Shown here one piece after another: positions 1-10,372 of a stretch of 44,801 nt of DNA (positions are counted from its first letter, which is position 1; each line of letters starts with the position of its first letter). A model generated the notes under the pieces. That model was not told where the DNA came from. It saw nothing but the letters and a program-made list of their open reading frames with translations, and made no database searches. Position numbers and translations under genes: made by a program. The DNA is taken from the NCBI GenBank assembly GCA_902624085.1, contig CACNWD010000008.1, positions 1-44,801 on the forward strand, given 5' to 3'. Source of the DNA: an uncultured Prochlorococcus sp. (GTDB lineage: Bacteria; Cyanobacteriota; Cyanobacteriia; PCC-6307; Cyanobiaceae).

Positions 1-396
1 ATCGTCCGCTCTACCTCTATTGATTAATCTTTTGACTAAAATATCTTCGTTTAAATTTAAATAAAAGACCTTTTCTAATGGTTGATTAAGTTCATCTAGG
101 ACTTTCGATAAAGAATCTGCCTGAGATATATTTCGAGGATATCCATCTAAAATCCATCCTTCTTTACTCAAGGCTAAATTTTGTTTTACTATTTCCAAAA
201 CAAGCTTATCATTAACTAATTTACCGCTATTAATAATTTCTTTGATTTGGATTCCTAAAGTTGTCTTCTTCTCCACCTCTTGTCTTAATAGTTCTCCTGT
301 AGATAAATGTAAATAATCATTCGACTCACTTATAAAAGATGCTTGTGTACCTTTTCCTGCTCCAGGAGGTCCTAAAAATAATAAATGTTTTTTCAT
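1..396 (-). CDS. adk: Adenylate kinase (3' end beyond window)
   Basis: Adenylate kinase converts ATP + AMP to 2 ADP in the cytosol. The first 132 codons are visible, against about 180 for the cyanobacterial short form. They carry the P-loop GPPGAGKGT at about residues 9-17, the AMP-binding segment (HLSTGELLR), the DGYPRN motif and the start of the lid ([10 protein letters not shown]). The ATG at 396 shares one base with the secY stop (TGATG), so translational coupling to secY is likely. The secY-adk order at the end of the ribosomal protein cluster is classical. The gene is cut by the window edge, not by a mutation. Confidence 0.95.
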   Translation of the reverse strand, partial: MKKHLLFLGPPGAGKGTQASFISESNDYLHLSTGELLRQEVEKKTTLGIQIKEIINSGKLVNDKLVLEIVKQNLALSKEGWILDGYPRNISQADSLSKVLDELNQPLEKVFYLNLNEDILVKRLINRGRADD

Positions 397-1715
397 CAGT
401 TATTTACCAAGCCCTCATATCTTTGAGAAATTACATAGGTCTGGACTTGCTTTGCTGTATCAATTGCTACTCCTACTAAAATCAATAATGAAGTAGCTCC
501 TAATCCTTGAAATGTTTGGACATTTGTTGCTCTTTCAACAGCTGCGGGGATAATCGCAACTGAGCCTAAAAACAATCCACCAAGTAAAGTTAATCTATTT
601 TGAATGCCTGTTAAATAGTTTGTTGTTTTAGATCCAGGCCTTACACCAGGAATTGCTACACCACCCTTTTTAAGGTTCGATGCTACATCAATAGGATTAA
701 TAGTGAGAGATGCGTAAAAATATGAGAAGCCAAGAATTAAACCGAAAAATGTCAAAGCATAAGGCCAAGGGTTTGAAGATCCTGGATTAAGCGCACTAGC
801 AAATTTTATTAAAATAGGATTACCAGTAACATTTGCTATCGTTATAGGTAAAAATATCAAAGCTGAAGCAAAAATAATTGGCATAACTCCTCCTGCGTTT
901 AGTTTTAAGGGGAGATAGCTTTGCCTAGTAGGAAGCAATGATGTACTACCTATTTGTCTTTTAGCGCTTACTATTGGAATTCTTCTTGCTCCTTCCTGGA
1001 CAAAAATTATTCCTACAATTGTTAATAAGAACACTCCTAATAAAACCAAGATGCCTAGAACATCACCTCTATCTCCAGTCTGCGCTTTTTCAATGGTTGA
1101 ACTAAGAGCTTTAGGTAAGGTTGCAACAATATTTAGGAATATCACTAATGAAGCCCCTTGACCTATTCCTTTCTCTGTAATTATTTCGCTGAACCACATA
1201 ACTACCATAGACCCAGTAACGAGAGCTATAGATGTTTGCAAAACAAAAGTAGTTTCACTTATACCCTCAATTGCATATTGTCTCAGTATGAGAGAAAAAA
1301 TGATGCTCTGAAGAAAACCCCAGCCTAAGGAAACATATCTGGTAATTTGAGCAATTTTTCTCCTTCCAGCTTCTCCTTCATTTTTCTGCAGATCTTCGAG
1401 GGCTGGCAACGCAGCTGTTAAGAGTTGAATAATAATAGATGCGTTAATAAATGGCAAAATACCCAATGCAAAAATTCCCAAGGTTGAAATTCCACCACCT
1501 GTAAAAATATCTAAAAATCCAATTAATTGTCCACCTTGATCTATGAAAGTTTTAAAAGCAACTCTATCTATCCCTGGCATTGGGATATAAATTCCCAATC
1601 TCACTAATAACAGCAAACCTAATGTTGTTAAGACTCTATTTCTAAGCTCCTCATTAGAGAAAAGTTGAGTAAGAATCTCTGAGGCACTAGGATTTCGACT
1701 TTTCTTAACTAACAT
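396..1715 (-). CDS. secY: Protein translocase subunit SecY
   Basis: SecY is the channel-forming subunit of the SecYEG translocon, in plasma and thylakoid membranes. The 439 residues match the family length and show about ten hydrophobic spans. Recognisable landmarks are the periplasmic plug region near MPGID (about 46-50), the cytosolic loop [16 protein letters not shown] (about 111-126), [21 protein letters not shown] (about 251-271, the cytosolic loop that contacts SecA or ribosome) and [20 protein letters not shown] near residue 350. It lies 39 nt downstream of rplO and overlaps adk by one base, so it is co-transcribed with the ribosomal proteins. Confidence 0.98.
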   Translation of the reverse strand: MLVKKSRNPSASEILTQLFSNEELRNRVLTTLGLLLLVRLGIYIPMPGIDRVAFKTFIDQGGQLIGFLDIFTGGGISTLGIFALGILPFINASIIIQLLTAALPALEDLQKNEGEAGRRKIAQITRYVSLGWGFLQSIIFSLILRQYAIEGISETTFVLQTSIALVTGSMVVMWFSEIITEKGIGQGASLVIFLNIVATLPKALSSTIEKAQTGDRGDVLGILVLLGVFLLTIVGIIFVQEGARRIPIVSAKRQIGSTSLLPTRQSYLPLKLNAGGVMPIIFASALIFLPITIANVTGNPILIKFASALNPGSSNPWPYALTFFGLILGFSYFYASLTINPIDVASNLKKGGVAIPGVRPGSKTTNYLTGIQNRLTLLGGLFLGSVAIIPAAVERATNVQTFQGLGATSLLILVGVAIDTAKQVQTYVISQRYEGLVNN

Positions 1716-1754
1716 GTTGAATTCTCTTCATTAATTTAAGAATTAATATCAATC

Positions 1755-2204
1755 TTAGTTGATAATCTCGCAGGAACCACCTAAAGATTCAATTTTTTCT
1801 TTAGCAGCTTTCGTAAAAGCATGAGCCTCAACTTTTAACTTGACTTTAATTTCTCCATTTCCCAAAACTTTCAATGGATGTTTTGGTTTATAAAGTAATC
1901 CGTTTTTAACTAATGAATCAATATTCACAATATCATTCTCTTTAAAGTCGTTTAATTTCGAAAGATTTATTATCGAAAAAGACTTCTGATTAATAATTTG
2001 GAAATGTTTTAATTTTGGAACTCTCCTATAAAGAGGCATTTGACCACCTTCAAATCCTGGCCTTGTTGGTCTACCTGAACGTGATTTTTGGCCTCGCATT
2101 CCGAAGCCACAAGAAGCACCTTGGCCAGCGGCTATCCCTCGTCCTTTTCTTAGCTTTTTCTTACGAGAGCCTTTATTTGATTTAAGAGAATGTAAAGTAG
2201 TCAT
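1755..2204 (-). CDS. rplO: 50S ribosomal protein L15
   Basis: L15 is a large-subunit protein that binds 23S rRNA and joins late in assembly. The protein is 149 residues. It has the basic glycine-rich N-terminus ([19 protein letters not shown]) followed by the [30 protein letters not shown] block, and a C-terminal globular domain ending in [17 protein letters not shown]. It starts 5 nt after rpsE. In many bacteria rpmD (L30) sits between rpsE and rplO. Here there is no room for it, which matches the cyanobacterial arrangement. Confidence 0.98.
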   Translation of the reverse strand: MTTLHSLKSNKGSRKKKLRKGRGIAAGQGASCGFGMRGQKSRSGRPTRPGFEGGQMPLYRRVPKLKHFQIINQKSFSIINLSKLNDFKENDIVNIDSLVKNGLLYKPKHPLKVLGNGEIKVKLKVEAHAFTKAAKEKIESLGGSCEIIN

Positions 2205-2209
2205 AATTT

Positions 2210-2818
2210 TTAAGAATATAGCTGTTCTAAAGAAATTCCTCTTTCTCTAGAAACAGATTTGTGGGTTCTTAATTGAGATAAAGCAACCATAGCAGCCCTA
2301 GCGTTGTTAAGAGGAGTTTTACTACCTAATCTTTTTGCTAAAACATTTTTTATCCCAGCCAACTCTAGTACAGTTCTTATAGAACCACCTGCAATAACAC
2401 CAGTTCCAGGTGCTGCCGGCCTTATAAGTACATTAGCAGCTCCATCTCTTCCTAATGAAAGAGTGGGTATAGAATTATTTCGAGTTAAAGGTACTCTTAC
2501 AAGATTTTTCTTACCATCAGCTACTCCCTTTCTCACAGCACCTATCACATCTCCTGCTTTACCCACACCAACACCTACTTGACCTTTTTCGTTCCCAACG
2601 ACAATAATTGCTCGGAAACTCATTTTTTTTCCTCCTTTTACTGTTTTAGAAACTCTCCTAATTTGGACAACTCTTTCTTGCCAATCTGAGTCTCTTTCAA
2701 GATTTTTAGAATCTCTTCTGTTTCGTTTCCTATTATTCTTTTTAGGTTCATCTTGATTAGCAGTTGAAGCCTTTGCAGAAAATGATTGATTTTCTTTTTT
2801 TGTTGGTGTGTCAGTCAT
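2210..2818 (-). CDS. rpsE: 30S ribosomal protein S5
   Basis: S5 sits at the mRNA entry site and contributes to decoding accuracy. The protein is 202 residues, with an N-terminal low-complexity charged extension of about 45 residues as in other cyanobacterial S5 proteins. The double-stranded-RNA-binding-like S5 domain follows ([18 protein letters not shown], then [15 protein letters not shown]). The C-terminal domain contains the glycine-rich [12 protein letters not shown] and the [13 protein letters not shown] stretch. It lies 9 nt downstream of rplR and 5 nt upstream of rplO in the same operon. Confidence 0.98.
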   Translation of the reverse strand: MTDTPTKKENQSFSAKASTANQDEPKKNNRKRNRRDSKNLERDSDWQERVVQIRRVSKTVKGGKKMSFRAIIVVGNEKGQVGVGVGKAGDVIGAVRKGVADGKKNLVRVPLTRNNSIPTLSLGRDGAANVLIRPAAPGTGVIAGGSIRTVLELAGIKNVLAKRLGSKTPLNNARAAMVALSQLRTHKSVSRERGISLEQLYS

Positions 2819-2827
2819 GATAAATAT

Positions 2828-3196
2828 TTAGAATTTTAAACCAGCTTTTCTAGCTGCATCAGCCAGAGCTTTAACTCGCCCATGATATATCTTACCTCCT
2901 CGATCAAATACAACCTCCTTTACGCCTTTTTTGATAGCTCTTTTTGCAAGTAATAATCCAACCTCTGACGAAGAATTACAATTTGAGGTTGACTCATTAT
3001 CTTTAATTTTAAATTCTTTATCAACTGTTGATGCTGAACATATAGTTGATTGAGCTTGGTCATCAATAACTTGAGCATAAATATGGTTATTGGACCGAAA
3101 GACCGAAAGCCTTGGTTTAGCCTTAGTGCCAACTAAAAATCGTCTTAACCTTCTATGACGCTTTTGAGTTTGTTGTTTTCTTGAAATTGTGTTCAT
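2828..3196 (-). CDS. rplR: 50S ribosomal protein L18
   Basis: L18 binds 5S rRNA together with L5 and helps place it in the central protuberance. The 122 residues show the basic N-terminus ([21 protein letters not shown]), the [14 protein letters not shown] strand, and the conserved C-terminus [20 protein letters not shown] followed by ARKAGLKF. It is flanked by rplF (16 nt upstream) and rpsE (9 nt downstream). The ATG at 3196 gives the usual length. Confidence 0.98.
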   Translation of the reverse strand: MNTISRKQQTQKRHRRLRRFLVGTKAKPRLSVFRSNNHIYAQVIDDQAQSTICSASTVDKEFKIKDNESTSNCNSSSEVGLLLAKRAIKKGVKEVVFDRGGKIYHGRVKALADAARKAGLKF

Positions 3197-3212
3197 GATT
3201 TTTTATGTTAAT

Positions 3213-3752
3213 TTATTTTTTGCCAGATTTTCCAGCTTTTCTGATAATTCTCTCATCATGATACTTTATACCTTTACCTTTATATGGCTCTGGAGGTCTA
3301 ATTGATCTTATCTTTGCAGCTTCATTACCAACAATTTCTTTATCAATTCCAGAAACAAATACATTTGTGTTACTTTCAACTTTAAATGTTATACCTTCTG
3401 GCGGAATAATTTCCACAGGATGACTATAACCAGCACTAACAACCAAATTTTTTCCTTTGACTTGGGCTCTTGAACCAACTCCAACAATCTCTAATTGCTT
3501 AACAAATCCTTCACTTACTCCTTTAACCATATTTGCAATTAATGTTCTACACAATCCATGCCTTTCTCTTGAAAAGCGCTTAGATGTTGAGGCCGTAACA
3601 AAGATCTCATTCTCTTTTTTATTGAAGTCAACCCCTTCAGGCATTAAACGTTTTAATTCACCCTTAGGTCCTTTTACAGTGACGGTTAATCCGTCAATAT
3701 CCACAGATACCTTATCTGGAATCAATACTGGACTTTTTCCAATTCTAGACAT
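3213..3752 (-). CDS. rplF: 50S ribosomal protein L6
   Basis: L6 is a two-domain large-subunit protein near the factor-binding site. The 179 residues begin [15 protein letters not shown] as expected. Two alpha/beta repeats are visible, the first with [10 protein letters not shown] and the second carrying the signature [12 protein letters not shown] near residues 153-164. Spacing is 12 nt to rpsH upstream and 16 nt to rplR downstream. Nothing is unusual about length or motifs. Confidence 0.98.
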   Translation of the reverse strand: MSRIGKSPVLIPDKVSVDIDGLTVTVKGPKGELKRLMPEGVDFNKKENEIFVTASTSKRFSRERHGLCRTLIANMVKGVSEGFVKQLEIVGVGSRAQVKGKNLVVSAGYSHPVEIIPPEGITFKVESNTNVFVSGIDKEIVGNEAAKIRSIRPPEPYKGKGIKYHDERIIRKAGKSGKK

Positions 3753-3764
3753 AATAAATTCTCC

Positions 3765-4166
3765 TTAATAAACATAGCAGAGAACTTCTCCGCCAATTCC
3801 TTGTTTCCTAGCATCGCGATCGCTCATGATACCTTTAGAAGTTGATATTATAGCAACGCCAAGACCACCTAAAACCTTAGGTAATCCTCTAGTATTTTTA
3901 TAAATTCTCAATCCTGGTTTACTTACTCTTTGCATTGATCTAATAGTAGGAAATTTATTTTTGCCGCTATATTTTAAACCAATAATTAATTGAGATTTAA
4001 ATCCTTCACCTTCCTCATTTATTTCATTAATAAAGCCTTCTTTTTGAAGTACTTTTGCAATACTTCTAGACATTTTAGAAGCTGGAATTGCTGTAGTTGA
4101 ATGCCTTTTCTGACTCGCATTTCTAATACGAGTTAGCATATCTGAAATTGGATCGTGGTTTGACAT
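3765..4166 (-). CDS. rpsH: 30S ribosomal protein S8
   Basis: S8 is a primary 16S rRNA-binding protein of the central domain. In E. coli it is also the translational repressor of the spc operon. The 133 residues start [17 protein letters not shown]. The C-terminal signature is [26 protein letters not shown]. It follows rplE by 11 nt. There is no rpsN (S14) gene between rplE and rpsH, unlike many bacteria but as in other cyanobacteria, where S14 is encoded elsewhere. Confidence 0.98.
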   Translation of the reverse strand: MSNHDPISDMLTRIRNASQKRHSTTAIPASKMSRSIAKVLQKEGFINEINEEGEGFKSQLIIGLKYSGKNKFPTIRSMQRVSKPGLRIYKNTRGLPKVLGGLGVAIISTSKGIMSDRDARKQGIGGEVLCYVY

Positions 4167-4177
4167 AATTTTAAAAA

Positions 4178-4717
4178 TTAATTGCTGCTAAATGGCATAC
4201 CTAATTCCTTAAGAAGAGCTTTACCCTCTTCATCTGTGGATGCACTTGTAACGATAGTTATGTCCATCCCTCTGATAGAATCAATCTTGTCAAAAGAGAT
4301 TTCAGGGAATATCAATTGTTCTTTTACACCAATGGTATAGTTTCCTCTCCCATCAAAACTTTTAGGATTTACTCCTCTAAAATCCCTGATTCTTGGCAAT
4401 GCAAGGTTTATAAATCTTTCTAAAAATGAATACATGCGATCACCTCGCAAAGTAACAGTACAACCAATAGGCATGCCTTGTCTGATTTTAAAACCAGCGA
4501 TAGCCTTTTTAGCCCTTGTAACTAATGCTTTTTGCCCTGTGATAGTAGCCATTTCATTTAAAGAAGCTTCTAGAGCTTTAGAATTTTGAGCCGCTTCTCC
4601 TAGCCCTCGGTTTATATTTACTTTAATAACCTTTGGGACTTGGTGAATATTTTTAAGGCCAAGATCTTTAAGAAGCTTTGGCCTAATTGCGTCTTTGTAA
4701 CGATGCTTGAGAGTCAT
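4178..4717 (-). CDS. rplE: 50S ribosomal protein L5
   Basis: L5 binds 5S rRNA and contacts the P-site tRNA and bridge B1b. The 179 residues include [19 protein letters not shown] (about 26-44), [22 protein letters not shown] (about 90-111) and the [18 protein letters not shown] segment near the C-terminus. The gene is preceded by an unusually long 79-nt gap after rplX, and a perfect 7-bp hairpin ends 13 nt before its ATG. It is otherwise standard in the operon. Confidence 0.98.
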   Translation of the reverse strand: MTLKHRYKDAIRPKLLKDLGLKNIHQVPKVIKVNINRGLGEAAQNSKALEASLNEMATITGQKALVTRAKKAIAGFKIRQGMPIGCTVTLRGDRMYSFLERFINLALPRIRDFRGVNPKSFDGRGNYTIGVKEQLIFPEISFDKIDSIRGMDITIVTSASTDEEGKALLKELGMPFSSN

Positions 4718-4796
4718 AATTTGTGTAAATAATTCTGGTCTTTGTCAGAATTGAAAAATGAAATAAAAGAGATCTCATTTAGAGATGAATAATTAA
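4718..4796 (-). promoter_or_regulatory. Intercistronic spacer with two hairpins between rplX and rplE
   Basis: This 79-nt gap contrasts with spacers of 1-39 nt in the rest of the operon. It holds two perfect inverted repeats: AATTCTG/CAGAATT (4731-4737 with 4746-4752, 8-nt loop) and ATCTC/GAGAT (4772-4776 with 4782-4786, 5-nt loop). Neither is followed by a T-run on the minus strand, so they do not look like intrinsic terminators. An RNA-processing, translation-control or internal-promoter role is possible but is inference. Confidence 0.4.
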
Positions 4797-5153
4797 TTAA
4801 TCAATTAATTCACCTGTTTTTTTTAATCTTCTTTTTTTTACTCCTTCTTTATCAATAAAATATTCAATTTTACTTGTGATATTTTTTTCTTTAGAAAAAA
4901 ACATCACATTAGATGCATGAATAGATGCTTCCTCTGTTACAATTCTGCCATTTTCACCTTCTTGGGTAGGTTTTACATGCTTTGTTCTAAAGTTAATTCC
5001 CTTAACAACTAATCTATTAAGAAGAGGTAACGTCTTTAAGACTTCACCTGTTTTACCTTTTTCCTTCCCATTAATCACTTTTACTAAGTCGCCTGTTTTA
5101 ATTCTCATCTTGACCTTTTTAAGAATTTTATTCTTTTTAACAGCGTCTAACAT
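4797..5153 (-). CDS. rplX: 50S ribosomal protein L24
   Basis: L24 is an assembly-initiating large-subunit protein with a KOW domain. The 118 residues carry [20 protein letters not shown] (KOW, about residues 19-38) and the downstream [20 protein letters not shown] block. The ATG at 5153 immediately follows the rplN stop codon. An internal ATG (codon 16, MRIKTGD) would also give a normal L24, so the first 15 lysine-rich residues are less certain. I kept the upstream start because picocyanobacterial L24 commonly has such an extension. Confidence 0.95.
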   Translation of the reverse strand: MLDAVKKNKILKKVKMRIKTGDLVKVINGKEKGKTGEVLKTLPLLNRLVVKGINFRTKHVKPTQEGENGRIVTEEASIHASNVMFFSKEKNITSKIEYFIDKEGVKKRRLKKTGELID

Positions 5154-5519
5154 TTAAATAACCTCCGGTGCTAATGAAACGATTTTTGTAAAATTGCGAT
5201 CTCGCAATTCTCGTGCAACAGGTCCAAAAACTCTTGTACCTTTTGGATTCTTATCTTCATTTATGAGTACTGCAGCATTATCATCAAATCTAATTGAATT
5301 ACCCGTATTTCGTCTTAATGTAGCCTTTGTTCTTACTATGACAGCTTTTACTACATCGGATTTTTTTACACCCATATTAGGTAAAGCATCTTTGACCGAA
5401 GCGACAATTACATCACCAACATGTGCATACCTTCTATTAGAACCAAGAACTCTAATACATTGCAATCTCTTCGCACCACTGTTATCTGCAACAGTTAAAT
5501 AAGTTTCTTGTTGAATCAT
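5154..5519 (-). CDS. rplN: 50S ribosomal protein L14
   Basis: L14 lies at the subunit interface and takes part in bridges B5 and B8. The 121 residues start [19 protein letters not shown] and include the family signature region [19 protein letters not shown] (about 53-71) and [22 protein letters not shown] near the C-terminus. Its first four bases overlap the end of rpsQ, an ATGA-type junction, so its translation is probably coupled to rpsQ. Confidence 0.98.
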   Translation of the reverse strand: MIQQETYLTVADNSGAKRLQCIRVLGSNRRYAHVGDVIVASVKDALPNMGVKKSDVVKAVIVRTKATLRRNTGNSIRFDDNAAVLINEDKNPKGTRVFGPVARELRDRNFTKIVSLAPEVI

Positions 5520-5782
5520 TGCATATCCTCCTTTACTTTCGCTTGCTTATTAAGGATTTCATCTATAGCCCATCTTTTTTGTGCACTTAAGGGTCTAGTC
5601 TCCTTAATACGGACTCTATCGCCTGTATTACATTCATTTTCAGGATCATGTGCCTTATATCGGGTTGTACGACTAACAATCTTTTTATAAGTAGGGTGTG
5701 GATATCTATTGATAACAGCCACAACAACTGTCTTATCCATCTTGTCACTTACAACAGTACCAACTCGTTCTTTTAATGCCAT
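5516..5782 (-). CDS. rpsQ: 30S ribosomal protein S17
   Basis: S17 is a primary 16S rRNA-binding protein with an OB fold. The 88 residues contain the typical [20 protein letters not shown] start and the [21 protein letters not shown] segment. It starts 8 nt downstream of rpmC and its last codon region overlaps the rplN start by 4 nt. Length and motifs are ordinary. Confidence 0.98.
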   Translation of the reverse strand: MALKERVGTVVSDKMDKTVVVAVINRYPHPTYKKIVSRTTRYKAHDPENECNTGDRVRIKETRPLSAQKRWAIDEILNKQAKVKEDMQ

Positions 5783-5790
5783 AGTTTTAA

Positions 5791-6006
5791 TTAATCATTT
5801 ACGGGTGGATTGGATTGACTATTAGAAAGAGTCAATAATTGAGCTATCTGCTTTTTAATAGTACTAAATCGATGGGTCTCATTTAGCTGCCTAGTAGCTT
5901 GTTTAAACCTTAGATCAAAAAGTTCTTTTCTGAGTTCTTGAACTTTCTCAAGAATCTGATTTTTATTCAAACTTTTAAAATCTTTAAGGCTTTCTTTACT
6001 TGTCAT
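5791..6006 (-). CDS. rpmC: 50S ribosomal protein L29
   Basis: L29 sits at the polypeptide exit tunnel next to L23 and forms part of the docking site for SRP and trigger factor. The 71-residue, largely helical protein has [23 protein letters not shown] and the [18 protein letters not shown] block. It overlaps the rplP stop by 4 nt (ATGA junction). The extreme C-terminus ([11 protein letters not shown]) is a short non-conserved tail. Confidence 0.97.
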   Translation of the reverse strand: MTSKESLKDFKSLNKNQILEKVQELRKELFDLRFKQATRQLNETHRFSTIKKQIAQLLTLSNSQSNPPVND

Positions 6007-6479
6007 GGTTTAACCTCCTTGGGATTTTTCAAATTGTTTTGATTATCAGATTCATCTTTTATGTGATCATTAGAAGTAATAAATTTTGTCTTAACTGGTA
6101 ATTTATATTGTGCTAACCTCATTGCCTCTTTCGCGATCTCCTCAGTAATTTCGTCCCCACCCATTTCAAATAATATTCTTCCAGGTTTAACTACAGCCAC
6201 CCAAAATTCAGGATTACCTTTACCTGAGCCCATCCTAGTCTCTGCAGGTCTCATTGTTACTGGTTTATCAGGAAAAATACGTATCCATATGTTCCCACCA
6301 CGTTTTACATATCTAGTCATAGCTCTTCTACTAGCTTCTATCTGTCGAGAAGTGACCCAACCACAATCTTGAGCTTGCAGTGCAAATTGACCAAAGGCTA
6401 TTTTATTACCTCTTGAGGCAACTCCCTTCATTCTACCTCGATGCTGTTTGCGGAATTTTGTGCGTTTTGGACTAAGCAT
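6003..6479 (-). CDS. rplP: 50S ribosomal protein L16
   Basis: L16 is needed for the A-site region of the peptidyl transferase centre. The 158 residues start [17 protein letters not shown] and include [20 protein letters not shown], the [20 protein letters not shown] signature and [20 protein letters not shown]. The C-terminus carries about 20 extra polar residues ([20 protein letters not shown]) beyond the usual end at about residue 138, a lineage-specific tail. It lies 11 nt after rpsC. Confidence 0.98.
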   Translation of the reverse strand: MLSPKRTKFRKQHRGRMKGVASRGNKIAFGQFALQAQDCGWVTSRQIEASRRAMTRYVKRGGNIWIRIFPDKPVTMRPAETRMGSGKGNPEFWVAVVKPGRILFEMGGDEITEEIAKEAMRLAQYKLPVKTKFITSNDHIKDESDNQNNLKNPKEVKP

Positions 6480-6490
6480 TTTTTAACCTC

Positions 6491-7222
6491 CTATGAACTC
6501 TCATTAGAACGATCCTCAAATTGCTGAGGCACTCTACTACCTTTTCTTTTATTGGTAGTCCCAACAGGAATAGATTGCTCCTCTTTAGATAGAACCTCCC
6601 CTTTAAATACCCAGACTTTTATGCCTAAGACACCATAAGTTGTGTTAGCTTCTTTGGTCGCATAATCAATTTCAGCTCTTAAAGTATGCAAAGGCACTCT
6701 GCCCTCTCTTGTCCATTCAGTTCTAGCAATCTCTGCACCATTTAATCTACCTCCAACTTGAATTTTAAGACCTAAGACACCTGCTCTTTGTGCTCTTTGC
6801 AAAGCCATTCTGATAGTTCTTCTAAAAGCGACCCTCTTTTCAAGTTGTTGTGCAATATATTCAGCAAGTAAAAAAGCATCTGCATCAACTCTCTCGACTT
6901 CAACAACATTAATTCTGACTTGTCTTGTTCTATCTCCAATAGTTTTTTGAATCCCTGATCTTAGTTCTTCAATTCCACTACCTTGTCTTCCAACAATTAC
7001 TCCTGGTCTAGCTGTTTTCAATTCTAATTCTAATTGATCTGCTTTTCTAGCAATCAATACATCACTAATACCAGCTGCTCCATATTTTTTTTGAACAAAA
7101 GTACGTATTTTATGATCTTCTTGTAAAAGAGTTGGATAAGTTTTAGATGAAGCATACCACTTAGAACGATGTTCTTGCGTGATGCCTAATCTTAAACCTG
7201 TTGGACTAATTTTATGACCCAT
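6491..7222 (-). CDS. rpsC: 30S ribosomal protein S3
   Basis: S3 lines the mRNA entry tunnel and has helicase-assisting activity. The 243 residues show [14 protein letters not shown] at the N-terminus and a KH domain with [11 protein letters not shown] (about 78-88). The C-terminal domain has [24 protein letters not shown] and [13 protein letters not shown]. The ATG shares a base with the rplV stop (TAATG), implying coupled translation. The C-terminal 25 residues are polar and variable. Confidence 0.98.
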   Translation of the reverse strand: MGHKISPTGLRLGITQEHRSKWYASSKTYPTLLQEDHKIRTFVQKKYGAAGISDVLIARKADQLELELKTARPGVIVGRQGSGIEELRSGIQKTIGDRTRQVRINVVEVERVDADAFLLAEYIAQQLEKRVAFRRTIRMALQRAQRAGVLGLKIQVGGRLNGAEIARTEWTREGRVPLHTLRAEIDYATKEANTTYGVLGIKVWVFKGEVLSKEEQSIPVGTTNKRKGSRVPQQFEDRSNESS

Positions 7223-7608
7223 TATTTTTGAACCTCCTCTTTAATTTGTGATGTTTGAGATTTTACAGTGATTGTTATGTGACATGATTGTTTTTTGATA
7301 GAGAATGCTCTACCTTGAGCTCTTGGACGATACCTTTTCATGACAGGTCCATTATTAGCAGCAGCAGAGTTAATAATTAAAGTAGATGGATCCATCCCTA
7401 AATTATGTTCTGCATTAGCCACTGCAGATCTTAAAACTTTTGTAATTGGTTCAGTTGATCTATATGGCATAAATTCCAGCATAATCAATGCATCTCTATA
7501 AGATTTACCACGAATTTGATCAAGGACTCTTCTTACCTTTGAGGCTGAACCTCTAATGTAATTTCCGTGAGCGACTGCTGTTTTCATAGAATCTTGTGTT
7601 GGAATCAT
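7222..7608 (-). CDS. rplV: 50S ribosomal protein L22
   Basis: L22 lines the nascent-peptide exit tunnel at its narrowest point. In the 128 residues, [30 protein letters not shown] is the N-terminal domain. The region from [10 protein letters not shown] through [24 protein letters not shown] contains the beta-hairpin that enters the tunnel. Both ends overlap neighbours by one base (TAATG with rpsS and with rpsC). Confidence 0.98.
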   Translation of the reverse strand: MIPTQDSMKTAVAHGNYIRGSASKVRRVLDQIRGKSYRDALIMLEFMPYRSTEPITKVLRSAVANAEHNLGMDPSTLIINSAAANNGPVMKRYRPRAQGRAFSIKKQSCHITITVKSQTSQIKEEVQK

Positions 7609-7883
7609 TATCTTGCTCCTTTTTTATCTCTAATATGACCACGATAGGTTCGTGTTGGAGCAAATTCTCCTAGCTTATGGCCAACCATTTGTTCTGTTAT
7701 AAAAACCGGAATATGTGCCTTACCATTATGCACTGCGATGGTATGACCAATCATCACTGGAAGTATCGTTGAAGATCTTGACCAGGTTTTGATAACCGAC
7801 TTGTCATTGTCATTATTTTGTTTTTCAACCTTTTTTAGTAGGCTATCTGCTATGAAAGGTCCTTTTTTAAGTGAGCGTCCCAT
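7608..7883 (-). CDS. rpsS: 30S ribosomal protein S19
   Basis: S19 binds the 16S rRNA head and contacts L5 across bridge B1. The 91 residues start [20 protein letters not shown]. They contain [27 protein letters not shown] and the signature [16 protein letters not shown] near the C-terminus. The gene follows rplB by 31 nt. Everything is standard for the family. Confidence 0.98.
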   Translation of the reverse strand: MGRSLKKGPFIADSLLKKVEKQNNDNDKSVIKTWSRSSTILPVMIGHTIAVHNGKAHIPVFITEQMVGHKLGEFAPTRTYRGHIRDKKGAR

Positions 7884-7914
7884 AATTAAAAAATGAATTT
7901 TGAAATAAATGAAA

Positions 7915-8778
7915 TCATGAATCTCTTCCTCCTCTACTTCTCTTGGAAATACGACGACGTTTGCGAAGGATAAGCTTATTACTTGGTTTGTTTTTCTTAC
8001 GTGTCTTTAACCCTAATGCAGGTTTACCCCAAGGAGTAACCGGTCCTGCTCTTCCTACAGGAGCTTTACCTTCTCCTCCTCCATGTGGGTGATCACATGG
8101 GTTCATAACGCTACCTCTTACTTGAGGTCTTCTTCCTAACCATCTTGTTCTACCTGCTTTGCCTAATTTTGTATTTCTTATTTCTGCATTACCAACTTCT
8201 CCAAGAGTGGCATAACATTCCTTCCTAACAAGTCTTACTTCTGTGGAAGGAAGTTTTAATGCGACATATTCCCCTTCTTTAGCCATTACTTGAGCACTTG
8301 CTCCCGCAGATCTAACCATTTGAGCACCTCTGCCAGCATAAAGCTCAACACAATGAACACTTGAGCCAAGTGGCATTACAGCTAATGGCATTGCATTCCC
8401 ATTCTCAAAAGGAACAGATTCCCCTGCAATTAATTTTTGGCCAACTTTAATCCCAGAAGGAGCAATTATGTACCTTTTCTCACCATCTTCATAAAATAAA
8501 AGAGCAAGTCTAGCATTTCTATGAGGGTCATAATGAATAGCAGCTACTTTGGCATTTATATTTCTTTTGTCTCTTCTGAAGTCAACAATTCTATACTGTC
8601 TTTTATGTCCACCTCCCCTGTGTCTACATGTAATAACACCTCTATTATTTCTTCCTTTTGATCTATGCTTGCTTACTAAAAGTGACTTTTCAGGTTTTCT
8701 TTCTGTGATTTCACTGAAGTCTGTCACTACTCTTTGACGAGTGCCAGGTGTATAAGGTCTGAATTTACGAATAGCCAT
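7915..8778 (-). CDS. rplB: 50S ribosomal protein L2
   Basis: L2 is required for subunit association and peptidyl-transferase activity. The 287 residues begin [21 protein letters not shown]. They contain the RNA-binding fold [22 protein letters not shown] and the C-terminal [19 protein letters not shown] signature with the functionally important histidine. The C-terminus is the expected basic [16 protein letters not shown]. It sits 12 nt downstream of rplW. Confidence 0.98.
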   Translation of the reverse strand: MAIRKFRPYTPGTRQRVVTDFSEITERKPEKSLLVSKHRSKGRNNRGVITCRHRGGGHKRQYRIVDFRRDKRNINAKVAAIHYDPHRNARLALLFYEDGEKRYIIAPSGIKVGQKLIAGESVPFENGNAMPLAVMPLGSSVHCVELYAGRGAQMVRSAGASAQVMAKEGEYVALKLPSTEVRLVRKECYATLGEVGNAEIRNTKLGKAGRTRWLGRRPQVRGSVMNPCDHPHGGGEGKAPVGRAGPVTPWGKPALGLKTRKKNKPSNKLILRKRRRISKRSRGGRDS

Positions 8779-8790
8779 AATAAAAATTCC

Positions 8791-9093
8791 TTAAGATTCT
8801 GGGAATAACTGAATTGTGTCTCCTTCAGCTAGACGGACAATAGCCTTCTTAACTTGAGATCTTTTACCAGCAAACTTACCAACCCTCCTTGATCTTCGAG
8901 GTGGGTTCATTGTGTTAATACCAATAACTTTAACACTAAACATTGACTCAATGGCTGATTTTATATCTGGCTTTGCAGCTCTATGATCGACTTCAAAAGT
9001 ATATCGATTAAGATCAAGTGCATTAGTAGCTTTTTCAGTAATAATTGGCTTACGAATTACATCTGCTAATCGATTTTTAAAAGATTTAGACAT
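8791..9093 (-). CDS. rplW: 50S ribosomal protein L23
   Basis: L23 is the tunnel-exit protein that docks trigger factor and SRP. The 100 residues have the family pattern [39 protein letters not shown] and the [21 protein letters not shown] stretch. Its ATG overlaps the rplD stop by one base (TAATG). Length and order are standard for an S10 operon. Confidence 0.98.
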   Translation of the reverse strand: MSKSFKNRLADVIRKPIITEKATNALDLNRYTFEVDHRAAKPDIKSAIESMFSVKVIGINTMNPPRRSRRVGKFAGKRSQVKKAIVRLAEGDTIQLFPES

Positions 9094-9722
9094 TAGCTAT
9101 AGACCTCCTGTATTTTAGTAATAGCCGAGGTACCTATTACTATTTCATTAGCATTTAAAATATCAAATACATTTAATTGATCTGCAGGCATTAACCTAAC
9201 ATTTGCGATATTTTGAATTGATTTTTTAATATTTAAGGCAGGATTATCAAGAATAACGAGCACTTTTTTACTTTGATCAACTCCTAAACGAGAAAGTCCT
9301 TCAGTAATTTCTTTGGTTTTAGGAGTATCGATTGAAGAACCGAAATCTTCAACAGTTTTGATAGTTGAAGCCTTTGAGATTAAAGCTGTTCTTAAAGCTA
9401 GTCTCCTTTCTTTCCTATTCATATCTAAGTTGTAGGATCGTGGTTTAGGTCCAAAGATAATTCCTCCTCCTGGTCTTAACGGTGTACGAATTGAACCTTG
9501 TCTTGCTCTACCAGTACCTTTTTGTTTATAAGGCTTTCTCCCTCCACCTCTTACTTCAGACCTTGTAAGAGTTGAAGCAGTACCTTGTCTTTTATTAGCT
9601 AATTGTCTAAGTACAGCGCGATGAACTAAATCAGCAGCAGATGAATCTTTTGCAACTTTTAAATCCAAAGAAACTTTGCCGCCTTTTTTACCATCCCATT
9701 TTAATGATTCGAAAGTTGTCAT
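9093..9722 (-). CDS. rplD: 50S ribosomal protein L4
   Basis: L4 lines the exit tunnel. In E. coli it also represses its own operon through the mRNA leader. The 209 residues include [39 protein letters not shown] with the extended tunnel loop (about residues 40-80), [21 protein letters not shown], and a C-terminal Rossmann-like domain ending in a [15 protein letters not shown] helix. Its start overlaps the rplC stop by one base. Whether the leader control exists here is not shown by sequence. Confidence 0.98.
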   Translation of the reverse strand: MTTFESLKWDGKKGGKVSLDLKVAKDSSAADLVHRAVLRQLANKRQGTASTLTRSEVRGGGRKPYKQKGTGRARQGSIRTPLRPGGGIIFGPKPRSYNLDMNRKERRLALRTALISKASTIKTVEDFGSSIDTPKTKEITEGLSRLGVDQSKKVLVILDNPALNIKKSIQNIANVRLMPADQLNVFDILNANEIVIGTSAITKIQEVYS

Positions 9723-10372
9723 TATTTATTACCCCCATGATTTCCAACTATATTATTTGGTTTGATATTCAGTAATGAACCAGGCTTCCCAGGGACAGAA
9801 CCTTTTACAACAATAAGATTTTTCTTATCGTCGACTTTGACGACTAATAAACCCTTTGTAGTAATATTTTTACCGCCATATCTTCCAGCCATCCTTTTAC
9901 CAGGATAAATTCTTCCAGGAGTTGTACCAGCACCAGTTGAACCAGGTTGTCTATGATTTTTAGAGCCATGACTCATTGGACCTCTACTGAATCCATGCCT
10001 TTTTTGATAACCAGAAAATCCTCTTCCCATTGATTTGCCACTTATATCAACTTTCTGACCTACCTCAAAATTATTTACGGTAATAGAGCTGCCTAACTCG
10101 TACATTGAAGTTTCATCAACTCTATATTCTTTGAGATACTTAAGCAGATTGTCTCCAGATTTAGCTAAATGTCCTCTATGAGGTTTATTTAGGAGCTTTT
10201 CCCTAGTTAACCCATATCCAATTTGCACAGCTGAATATCCATCCATTGATGGAGTTTTCAACTGTGTAATTTTACAGGGTCCAGCCTGAATGAGGGTAAC
10301 GGGCACAGCATTCCCATTCTCATCAAATAATTGGGACATCCCCAATTTTTTTCCTAAAATTCCGATTGACAT
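9722..10372 (-). CDS. rplC: 50S ribosomal protein L3 (first gene of the cluster)
   Basis: L3 is an early assembly protein near the peptidyl transferase centre. The 216 residues begin [20 protein letters not shown]. They contain the signature [23 protein letters not shown] (about 109-131) and the loop [31 protein letters not shown]. It heads the operon: rpsJ (S10) is not upstream, and the next gene, ndhN, is divergent. In cyanobacteria rpsJ normally sits with tuf in the str cluster. Confidence 0.98.
   Translation of the reverse strand: MSIGILGKKLGMSQLFDENGNAVPVTLIQAGPCKITQLKTPSMDGYSAVQIGYGLTREKLLNKPHRGHLAKSGDNLLKYLKEYRVDETSMYELGSSITVNNFEVGQKVDISGKSMGRGFSGYQKRHGFSRGPMSHGSKNHRQPGSTGAGTTPGRIYPGKRMAGRYGGKNITTKGLLVVKVDDKKNLIVVKGSVPGKPGSLLNIKPNNIVGNHGGNK

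Noticed and set aside
2304-2582. 92-codon plus-strand frame opposite rpsE, and similar long plus-strand frames opposite rplF, rplN and others
   Set aside because: They are antisense shadows of clearly identified ribosomal protein genes, with no homology of their own.
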